A stretch of 64,000 bases of DNA from contig JAQFVV010000049.1 of assembly GCA_028023455.1 (NCBI GenBank), forward strand, positions 6,602,855 through 6,666,854, given 5' to 3'. This stretch comes from Epiperipatus broadwayi (taxonomy: Eukaryota > Onychophora > Udeonychophora > Euonychophora > Peripatidae). The position numbers and the translations under genes were made by a program. Numbering within the stretch: position 1 is the first letter of the stretch; each line of letters opens with the position of its first letter. The notes beneath the pieces are model-generated. The model worked only from the letters and a program-made list of their open reading frames with translations. It searched no databases and had not been told where the DNA came from. Of this stretch, positions 54,544 through 64,000 are shown one piece after another.

Positions 54544-57500
54544 TAACAGTTATAAGCAAGCATAAGAAATGGTGATCATATGATGAATAATAAAACTACA
54601 AGCATCCACTTTAAATTTATACCATCAATGAATCATATTAATAATGCTCATGATAGATAGTTATTTTATTTGGATGTCGAAAGTAAAAAAATATAAGAAG
54701 TATACATTTTATAGTCTTGAGATTATGTATTAATATAAATGCTTTTTGAATGAAGTTAAAAATTTATAAATACATTATGTTTTAAAATTTGTTTGCATTT
54801 TCGATGCAAAGAACCATCTCTAAAAAGTAATAATTAAAAAAGAAACAATATCAATACATTAGATTATTAAACATACTATTTAAAATTTTAATTTACTTGT
54901 TTATGGTCCAAACCACATTCAATTAACCACTGCTTTTGCTTTCAAAATGATAAATATAGTTTACTGTGAACCAGATGATAGAAAATATAAAAGACATGAT
55001 TTATTAATATCTTAGATTGAACAAACAATCCAATACTGTGTTCAAATGAATGCAGTTCAGAGCATGTGGACGTAAATCAAAATTTAAATTATATAATATT
55101 TTCTAGAATATTTAATGAATTAACATGTTTATTTTTATAATATTCATATTTGGAAGATAAATTTTGGGTTCAAAATGCCTTTAAAGCTTTAAGTTATAAG
55201 CATTTTAAAAATTTTCCTTGTTAAAAAAAAACCATTTACATTAATGCACAAAATTATTGTCAAATAAATGCAGAAAATAATTTATATTTTATCAGATTAT
55301 TACATAATTGTGAAATACTATAGTGGATTGTTCTTGAAATTTTCTCTCTGAAAACTTGTTCATAAAACATACCATATATTTACTATTATTTAAAATTTCA
55401 TAGGTAATGGGTAAAAAAATGTAAAAGTGAAAATTTCTGGACAAAATGTTTTATACATTTATTTGTTATTTGAATAATAAAGCATGATAATTCATTTTAT
55501 GTCTTTTCCTGCAAATTTTATATATATTAATTTGTACATAATTAAATAGTTCATTGCAGAATGTCTTTTTTTTTTTAGCAGTTTTACAAAAAAATATTAC
55601 AGAAGTTGAAAATGTTTTTAGAAGTTATTTCACTGCTAATTAATAAGACATTGTTTGAAATTTTCATTTACTGACAAGTAATTAAATAACTAGATATCTT
55701 AATTTAAATAGTCCAGATAAATGTAAAAAAATATCTTAAGCTTGCTTGAAACTTCTCATATATCTGTAAAAATTTCTAAGCTTTGAGTGAATTTAAATTC
55801 AAGTTATGAAGGGATGTAATAACCACTACTTTATAAAGCTATTTTTTCAAAAAAACATACAAAACATTAATGATTATTTGATTAATATTGATGACGGAAT
55901 ATTATAACTTTCAATCAATCATATATATCTTACAATATTTGATTCCGCGCCATAATATCTTAAATTAATAACACAATGAATTATAAGTGTATATGTTTAT
56001 ATATTCAAGCTTTCAGGCCAAGATGCTTAAGACCAGCTTATATATATATATAAAAAGTTAAGTTGAGAAAAGGTTGGTATCATCCTTTTCTTATCAAAAT
56101 CTCTGTCATGTTTTCGAAGCCTGATCATTCTTAAGACAGCTGTTTAAAATCTGATTGGCTGTCTGAGAGACAATCGCACATGTGAAAGACTAGCAAACAT
56201 TCAGTTTTGAATGCTAGCTTAACATAAAAGTTAATAAAAATAAATGATACTGAATTTATTCTTAGATTTTTCAATATACTTTTAACTATGAAATTTAAGT
56301 ATAATGAAAGCTAATATTAATGGAAATTAGATGTTTAGTAGCTCAATAGGGCATGTGACATTTCAGTGACAGAAGTGATAGATGTAACTTCAATCTAAAA
56401 ATCTTTATCTTTCAAATCCTTCATAATATTATTGCAAATAAAGTGACAAGAAGTAAGTTAATAAATTTAAAATTAACTATATAGGCCATTGTGGATGAAA
56501 TTTTTTTTAGCAATCCCTTACAAAGAAACAGTGGAGAAGAAGGCAATACTCCCCAGACTTGAAAACTTTCCAGATGATAAAAATTTAAATAGTTTTCTCA
56601 TTTTATTTTTTAAGAGAAGATACCCATTTATTAACCAATATTAAAAGTTTATTTAGTTGCCTATAGTCCATAAATCTGAAACAAAGATTTTGACTTCAAA
56701 AAAACTATTTGGTCTGAATTTGAACACTAGGTTATATGCATGACAAGAAATTATCTTTTCTCTGTATTCAAGTTTGCTGCAGCAAAGTTAGTATTCATAT
56801 AAAGCTCAAAGCCATTGCAATAACATATAGTTCACCTATTTTTAAAACTGTTCTTGTTCATCAGAAACTTTATCAGTACTCTTCTCTTTAGCTATAGTGT
56901 AATAACATAAATTTTTAAAACTGGAACATGTAGCTGGTTAAAATCTAAGTGAATCTTTTGTCTAATCAGAAACGTTTCTTAACATGATTTCAAACTCAAT
57001 CCAAACCATAATCTTTTCAAAAGGTGTAGGTTTTTTTTCTCAGGAAATTAGTTCATAGTCAACCCAGCTAACAATACAATATTGATCAGTAAATAAGTAT
57101 TTAGATAATATTATATAGAGGATAAAACAATAAGGGATAATAGCTCATACTCCTATCACTCAATAACCAACAAGTCGGGTGAACACTGTTTCTTTACTAT
57201 TTGTTTACTATGGGAGGAAGCTAGTGAAAACTTAAGTCTGCAGTTCGTTATTAAAAAGGCCATTTTATTTTTTAAACTTCACTTACATCGTATTCTTAAA
57301 AATTAAATGCGCAGTTCAGCTCAAAATGTCACTTAATGTATATTTTTGTAAACAAATAGACCAATAAAAAATCAAACATTTTTGTCTTCACAGTTATAAT
57401 GATCAGTTTGTCAACAGAAGATCATGTTACATTCAAACACCAAAAATACTGAGTTGAGTTTGATCCTAGATTTTTCACTATTATTTTTCTTCTATTATCG

Positions 57501-58427
57501 CAATAAACTTCACAATAAATTTAATTCAATGTTAATGCTGAATTTTAATTAAATATTTTAATATTTTTATACTAATGTTGAAAAAATTTACATTCAAAAA
57601 ATTAGCTTTCAAATTATATATTATAGAAACACAAATTTATGCAGTTAAACAATATCTTTTAAAATTAACTCCTTACACCATTAAAGTCTCTATTTAATAA
57701 TATAAAAAATGTCAAAATAACAATAGAAAATATAAGTTGATAAAAATTTTATGAAGAAAGTTTTTTTGTTGTTGTTGGGATAAATAGTAAAAAAAAAAAA
57801 AAAGAAAAATACGTTTATCCAAAATATTAGCCAAGATTATATTTCATTATCTTTTTTATATTATCTTAATATTTTCAGTACTATTTAACGGTATATATAT
57901 ATACGGCATGTCTGAAAGTTGAAGATCTGTTTTATCTAAGCTGATAAATTGATTTCTGACCAGAGGTCAATATTAAACATTCATTTAGTCAAGTATATTG
58001 GACAATATGGGAGTTTATAGGTCAAGTTACCCTTCTTTGTTCTCTGACTAGTGACATCATGTTTTATTCTGGTCATGGATAATGCAATTACCGAAAGATT
58101 CTTTCTGTAAAGCTTATATATTTTTCACCTGTTCAAGTATCAGTCCGTCGCTATTAAAACAATCATTGATATGCCCTTTCACCTGCTTCAATTACGTTTC
58201 CGTTGATAGCATATGAAAAATTTTACAAGTGATAATTTTCATTTTTTATTTATAAAAATAATCTATTATATGTGCATATATGTGCACCTTTTTAATTATT
58301 TTTAAAAGCGTGCAATGCCTCTAGGTGAGTGTGTGTATATTTATATACACGCAGAGATATCACGTGTTTAGAAGGAAAAAAGCTATATTGAATAATAATA
58401 AACTTTTATTTTTCTTTTGAATTTTAG
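54544..58427. other. AT-rich spacer, no gene
   Basis: About 3.9 kb without a recognisable element. A short TA run lies near 56,040-56,052 and 57,895-57,902. A CACGTG E-box occurs at 58,361-58,366, about 60 bp before the exon-like segment. Confidence 0.45.
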
Positions 58428-58559
58428 ATAAAAGCAATAACAGATTTGAGATTATTTAAATATACAGTTAAAGACCCAGGAACAGATCCATATAACCGTT
58501 CAGATATTAATTTAGATTTAGAGCTTTACGGTGACTTGAATTTTAGGCTCTTAGCTTGA
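58428..58559 (+). CDS. Possible host-gene exon, 43 codons
   Basis: A strong splice-acceptor-like sequence (polypyrimidine TTTATTTTTCTTTTGAATTTTAG, with AG at 58,426-58,427) leads into an open frame starting IKAITDLRLFKYTVKD, then PGTDPYNRSDINLDLELYG and a TGA at 58,557-58,559. Composition and residue mix (many Asp, Pro, Arg, Tyr) look more protein-like than the surrounding AT-rich frames. It could be a 3'-terminal coding exon, or an internal exon using the GT at 58,531 (TACG/GTGACT). I do not recognise a family. Chance, or a transposon fragment, is still possible. Confidence 0.3.
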   Translation: MKAITDLRLFKYTVKDPGTDPYNRSDINLDLELYGDLNFRLLA

Positions 58560-58574
58560 ATAGTAAAACGGAGT

Positions 58575-58725
58575 TAATGGTGGTTGGTAAATGGATAATG
58601 GCATTACTTCCAACTTGGAATTATAAGTTTTTATTGGTAAAGATCAAAGCCACAAATCAATCTAAGGTTGGGGGTTCAAATACAATATCATCTGGTCATT
58701 ACTGATTGCTAATATTTACTAAAAA
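58575..58725 (+). mobile_element. Possible tRNA-derived SINE fragment
   Basis: A good B box GGTTCAAATAC (58,673-58,683) preceded by a weak A-box region (TAAATGGATAATGGCATTAC, 58,591-58,610). The spacing is somewhat longer than in a tRNA. It follows the exon-like segment closely. Confidence 0.35.
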
Positions 58726-59430
58726 ATTAAATGATTTTTATTACAAATAACTTATTCACTATACAATATTTAAATTATCCAACTAATCAATATCATTAAT
58801 GTAAATGACATAATAACAAAATCCACTATATATATACAGATAAAAATGAATCGTGTTCATCTGCCAATTAAGTTCTTATATAGACTATAGATTATACAAT
58901 GTTAGTTTTAAGGTCAAAGTCAATATCAATAGAGATATTCTTGCAGCTTTATTTAAATTGATTTATATTTAAATTTAAGTGGAAGAATTAATTTCTATTT
59001 TTTTTTTAATAATCATGCAAGCCAACTACTCAAATATATTATATTATAAAGAAAAAATGTCATCATTAAACTGCAACAATAAAAGTAAATCACTTACCTA
59101 ACTAAATAAATTTTAATAATGCAATGCCATGCTACTCAAGGTTTAATATGTCTATAGTTTATACTCATATATATATACACACATTAACACTGGAATATAT
59201 GTTTCTATATTTTTTGATCTACATGAGTTAGACTTTATTAATTGGTGGCATTGTCTTACTAAAATTAATTGGCAGATAATTTTAAACACTGTTTGATGAG
59301 CAATTTATTTATATAATTAACCTTCTAGTGATAATACTTTTGATTTAACATGCGCATATAATATAAAATGAAATGTTATTAATTCCCCATTGTTGTATAT
59401 ATCATTTATTTGCCTATATGTATATGGTTG
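58726..59430. other. AT-rich spacer, no gene
   Basis: No supported feature. Confidence 0.5.
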
Positions 59431-59687
59431 AGAAGTAGAAAAAACTTTGCCATTCTTGGAAAATATCTAAAGTCTTAAGAATCAAAACTAGTTATAAAAC
59501 AATCGGAAATTTCAGGAATATTGTCATTTCAAAAAGCATTTGAGGCTCAAATAAATCATGAAACTCAAAAATCCCTCAAATGCTTTTATGAAATGACAAT
59601 ATTCCTGCAATTTCCAAATGTTTTATAACAAGTTTTGATTCTTAAGATTCATGGAAAATATCAGTTTCAATTTTTTTCTACTTCTTA
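59431..59687. repeat. Compact fold-back (MITE-like) element
   Basis: Arms of about 115 bp (59,431-59,546 and 59,571-59,687) are highly complementary: AGAAGTAGAAAAAA at the left end and TTTTTTTCTACTTCTT at the right, GAATATTGTCATTTCA against TGAAATGACAATATTC, GCATTTGAGG against CCTCAAATGC. The loop is about 25 bp. No ORF or hammerhead core. Arms diverge little, so it is fairly young. Confidence 0.8.
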
Positions 59688-60079
59688 ATCAGATTATTTT
59701 GTTATTTTTTGACTTTTTAGTTGGCTAGTACTATTTACATAAAAGCATTATTTAAAAAAAAATTACATATTATTTTGTTAAAACCAAAATAAAATCTTAG
59801 CTGGTGCAAATTTAAAAAATGTGGACATACTGACAGAAACATACACAAATATTGCAAGTTAATGAAAAAGTATATAAAAATAAATCCACTTTATGAAGCT
59901 TACACACATACATATGCAAACTACAAGTAGAATATAAAGCATAATAATAGATCATTAGATTGTAACCAATTGGAATGATTTAGCAAGATGGAGTTATATG
60001 GTTATTTAAATGCTATATATACTTCTGTATATATGCTAAATATGTACAGTATACAAATATATAAAGTGAAAATATATGT

Positions 60080-60205
60080 GAACCATAGGGGTAAATCATC
60101 CTCCCCCAGACTATGATGTAAAAGCATTCTAAATATTAAACAAAGGATCAATAATAGAATGAATGTCATAACCTAAAGGAGGTTGATTTACCTCATTTGT
60201 TTACA
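60080..60205. repeat. Short fold-back repeat
   Basis: GGGGTAAATCATCCTCC on the left is answered by GGAGGTTGATTTACCTC on the right, and ATGATGTAAAAGCATTCT by AGAATGAATGTCAT. Total length about 125 bp. Confidence 0.6.
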
Positions 60206-61157
60206 CATATATAGCCCTATGCTTAATTAAATATATATATATTGTACCATATTGGTACATCTTAACCATCTGATAAGCTTAGCATCTTGTTTTAAAATAA
60301 TAAAGATCGCTGATCAAAAAAATTTAAAAATATTTCAAGTTTAAAAACATTTTCCCAAAATAACATTGCTTGTTTTATATATATTTCAGAAGGAGATTTT
60401 AATAAATAGATAACAGTTTACATTCTCATATGTATGAATATATATATATATGCATATAATTGACATTTTAAAATGTATTGGTTTATAATAATTGCTTGAT
60501 GAATTTTACAAAACAAACAGCTTGAGCATGTCAAGTAATAAATATTAAGTCATTCAAATAAATTATATAGAAGTCCATATCATTTAGTTGAAGCCCTTTA
60601 TCTTAATCTTTTTCTTTTGATTGTGTTCTATATATATGTATATGCTTACTTTGATAGAAATTGCAATTTTGACAAACATTTTCTTTATTATAAAACTGCA
60701 ATGCACAATTTATAAAAATGTTTACTGAAAAACTATACAACACAGAAAGTTGACATCTCCTCTTAAAGACAGCAGAATGTAAATTAAAGCTTGAATACTA
60801 GCTAACAAGTATCTGCCATGTCATTCTAAAAGTTTGTTCTTTATTTTTATCAGAGATTTCTGAAATTCTTATTTAAAGCCAAAGTAAAATACATATACAT
60901 GCACCTGAAATACAATGCAAATGCCTGTGGATAAAATCAATAATGTCAAAAATATTAAAATATAATGTTAATGTTTTAAGCTGAAATAATTATTTATTGA
61001 GAAATGCTAAAATATTGACTTTCTATATTCTTGTCACAGCATCCTTGACACCACCTATTGGAATCATCTTATTTTATACATATTGATAAAAGTCTTTATT
61101 AAACTTACATTGTGTTAACATATATATATATATATTGTACCAGGTGGAGCATTTCTA

Positions 61158-61188
<31 letters not shown>

Positions 61189-61949
61189 TCACTTACAGGG
61201 GAGTAAACAAACTTTATATAATTTTATTCTTTAAATAAAATAATTTTATGAAGGCAAAATTATAAGATTTTCATACAAAATATGAGACATAATTTATCCT
61301 TAATATATTTGATCTTCACCTGATGCAATGCACATATTGCTCCACCATGACCCCTTAGGCAGAGAAGAGAGTACTCAAAGAGCATCCATATCTAATCCAG
61401 CAGATATATATGTAAAATATATCTAACTGACCACATTTGAAGGAAACAGATTTCTTCTCGACTGTTGAATTCAACACCTATCATTCAAAGCATTTTTTTT
61501 GTTTCGGAGTAAACCCCAGGTGCCAGTTAATTACCAAAGCAATTAACACGCTTTGAATAATGGTAAGTAATTTCATGCCTAAATATCTCATGACTAGCTC
61601 AGTCTATTGTAATACAATAAATTATTTCAATTAGTGGTAAGAATTGACCAACAAATATTACATTTAGATATAATTTATTTAACTATACAATATTATTCTA
61701 ATTTTAACTATTTTCTATAGGAACTTGATTAAATTATACAATGGTAATTACATATGATAACCACATACATTCTTAATTTATGCAATAAAATATGAGAGAA
61801 CATTAAATAAATACATAAAATTCATAGGATCATAAAGCATTAATATATACATTTCACAAACATGCACATCAATAGTTTTTTATGCATGCCATAGAGTTCA
61901 TTATTAATTGACTCTGTGAGGCTTTAAATTATTGCAATGGCTACTTTAA
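60206..61949. other. AT-rich spacer with simple repeats
   Basis: A TA-run-TTGTACCA motif occurs at about 60,232-60,249 and 61,123-61,141, and in reverse at about 62,401-62,438. A GA-rich microsatellite lies at 61,158-61,188. No gene seen. Confidence 0.55.
61158..61188 (+). repeat. GA dinucleotide microsatellite
   Basis: An almost uninterrupted GA run with one AAAG interruption. Confidence 0.9.
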
Positions 61950-62290
61950 ATGGAAATAAGAAAATGTTATTTATTAACTAGGATTTAAATGTGGATATTT
62001 CTTGCTATTTGCTGCTTCTAATGAAAATATTTCTAACCGATTAGATTTGAGGTTTTTCTTGTGGAGATTTGATGCTTATTATTCCAAGGCATTTTCTTTA
62101 AGACAATTAGATATTGACAGCAGATTTTCAAGTTGTTAGGCAGGCACTATTTTCACAAGCAGGTTGGCTGTTTTATCAGACTCGGGCTAGAGCAAAGTCG
62201 TATGTTTCCGACGATGATTAACAATGCATGATGGATTATGGATACATACTAGGCTGATCTGATTAATTGATTGAACTGAATTAGTTTTAA
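61950..62290. other. Higher-complexity block, possible conserved non-coding element
   Basis: This block is visibly less AT-rich than its flanks, has no open frame and no repeat structure, and contains homeobox-type ATTA/TGATTAA cores (for example GATGATTAACAATGCATGA near 62,211-62,229). CpGs persist (ACTCGGGC, AAAGTCGTATGTTTCCGACG). These are traits of conserved regulatory DNA, but conservation cannot be judged here. Confidence 0.25.
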
Positions 62291-64000
62291 ACTAATCATG
62301 CTAAAACTCTTTAGATTTTATAAATAACTCTCTCAATTTGAAACCCTCGCATTATTTATGATAATTTTATCTTAATAATTTTTAGCCAAAAATTATATAT
62401 GTACCGATACAATATTGGTACAATATATATATATATACTATTTCTACAAATCATATGATACTTTAATGGTGAGAATATTAATTACTTTTAAAAGAAAACT
62501 ATGATAACAGAAATTGGATGAATCACCCATGGAAATAAACATACATTGATATTCAAAGTTTCTTGTGCATATACATTAATGGGATTTAAATTACAGAATA
62601 ATATATTGTGCAATTATCACTTAAAATGGATTAATATGTCTAAAAATTCTCTTTTGAGAAAATCAGTATTTAATAATCTAATGGAATATATTTCAAACAT
62701 TACTTTTGTATTATTGTTGCCTTACAATCTTTGGATAATTAATGAATTATATGTACATTTTATTATAAAATCTAAAGTGCAAATAAGACTTTGGATAAAA
62801 AGTATTTCACCATTATTGCAGATTGCTCCATTTCTTTTTAAACTTTTATTATAAATGTATTTGCAAGGTTACTCAATGTATGTTTGGTTGTTAAAGAAAA
62901 AATAGGTAAACATATATGTAATCAGGGGAAAATCATAATAATTAGTTAAAATTGTAAATAACCATTGATTAAATTTTTATCTAAATAACTTGTTTGGATT
63001 TTTTAATATTCTCATAGTAACAAATCCTAATAAATTAAGAAATCTTTGTAAATTTCATACTTCTTTAACAAAATTAATTTAAATGCATATTTTCCTCTGG
63101 CTTTGAGAAAAATATGTTATTCCGCATCACTCATAGTTACAAACATGCAAGTGATCACTACATATTAAATTTTATTTTATAATGTCTTTAATTGTACTTT
63201 CTCATTATTATTATTTCATATAAATAAATTATCATCATTATTTTATTAACCATTGTGTTTTTAATTAAGAAACTTTCTTAAGCTGAAAATCAAGAAATTG
63301 TATTTTCATTTTTTGCCCTCTACTGAGAAATTTTGTAAATCTTTTTTTAAAAACAGTTTTAAAGTTCACTTATATTTCTTTTCTAATATTTTAATTTTAA
63401 AAAAATTCAAAAGATGTCAGAATAAGCCAGTCTTCAAAGTATATAATGATGGGTGCCTATTATGTGATTGGCGATCTCAAACTTTGTGAGATTACTTTGA
63501 GAAAATATTACAATGGTCTAAAAACTTGATTTTTTGGAAAGTTCATTATCATTTTTTTATAGTAATTGGGTAATAATCATATAGTAATTGGGTAATAATT
63601 ATTTGAATCAAAAATATATATTATTATATATTTATTTTTTATAGAAATGTTTTATTTTTAAATATAAAAGAATATATTCTTCTGAATATTGTTACCATAG
63701 AGACTATGGTTGCAGGAAATACAATTGTCTAGAAATGTCCACACTAAACACTCTGTTATAACATTTAATTGATACTTTAAAATTACAAAAAAATATAAAC
63801 TTTTAAATGATAAATTGATAGATTTATTATATAAAAATAATTTGTTCACATTTTTAAAACAAACATCAAACAAAAAATATTTTGTTCATTTTGTGAATTG
63901 AATCTGCTCCACATGAAATGTGATGATGAAGCAGTGCTTTGTTTTGATTAAAATCTAGTTTTTAAAATAATTCTGAAAATCAGATATAATTTTTTAAAAT
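62291..64000. other. AT-rich spacer, no gene
   Basis: The longest frame (62,546-62,851, 102 codons) is hydrophobic with no domain I recognise and is taken as chance. A 21-bp direct repeat (TATAGTAATTGGGTAATAAT) occurs near 63,559 and 63,580. Confidence 0.45.

Noticed and set aside
62546-62854. 102-codon open frame
   Set aside because: Hydrophobic and low complexity, no domain, no splice or promoter context; expected by chance in AT-rich DNA read through K, N, I, F and L codons.
1-64000. Assignment to octopus or another cephalopod
   Set aside because: AT-richness and LINE content would allow it, but I did not see the very common cephalopod tRNA-SINE core, and the repeats here are not diagnostic of any phylum.

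Overview
This window is animal nuclear DNA: very AT-rich, low in CpG by eye, and built mainly from eukaryotic transposable elements (RTE-type and other non-LTR LINEs, a Penelope-like element, piggyBac debris, tRNA-derived SINE pieces, many fold-back repeats and simple repeats). I find no bacterial genes, rRNA, functional tRNA or CRISPR array, and no complete host gene. A few short exon-like segments are the only host-gene candidates, so the window is probably intergenic or intronic DNA of a large invertebrate genome. I cannot name the phylum. The cephalopod SINE core I would expect in an octopus was not seen.

Layout. 1-700: 3' end of a LINE (RT C-terminus with a CCHC knuckle). 1,168-1,690: fold-back repeat around a microsatellite. 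2,570-2,900: fold-back element carrying a hammerhead ribozyme (HHR). 5,400-8,430: direct repeats, a satellite-like tandem repeat of about 170 bp, and inside it a 1.3 kb inverted array of four HHR monomers flanked by a 13-bp duplication. 8,941-9,440: fold-back. 9.5-21.5 kb: mostly featureless, with one HHR monomer at 15.4 kb. 21.5-22.1 kb: inverted pair of HHR monomers. 22.17-25.43 kb: head-to-head Penelope-like element. 27.5 kb: tRNA-derived SINE. 28.76-34.40 kb: RTE LINE copy A, split by a piggyBac-like insertion at a TTAA and by a fold-back element. 36.5-37.3 kb: inverted HHR pair. 38.8-41.5 kb: RTE copy B. 42.5-45.8 kb: RTE copy C. 46.0-47.1 kb: array of four HHR monomers. 47.8-51.0 kb: second copy of the 5'-edge LINE family. 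54.3 kb: another HHR fold-back. 54.5-64 kb: AT-rich DNA with two fold-backs, an exon-like segment, a SINE fragment and a possible conserved block.

The most interesting content is the HHRs. Seven loci on both strands (fourteen monomer copies, one cut through the core) carry the layout CUGANGA - stem II - GAAA - tiny stem III - UH - stem I. In the better copies stem I is rebuilt by compensatory changes: different sequences, same helices. They fall into two sequence lineages. Most loci show the same head-to-head arrangement, with one arm truncated, as the Penelope-like element in this window. My inference is that they are non-autonomous ribozyme elements mobilised by Penelope-type machinery. HHRs in Penelope-like elements and in small retrozymes are established knowledge; these particular fold-back families are not ones I recognise.

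All large reading frames here belong to decayed transposons. Coordinates of repeat boundaries were read by eye and may be off by several bases.
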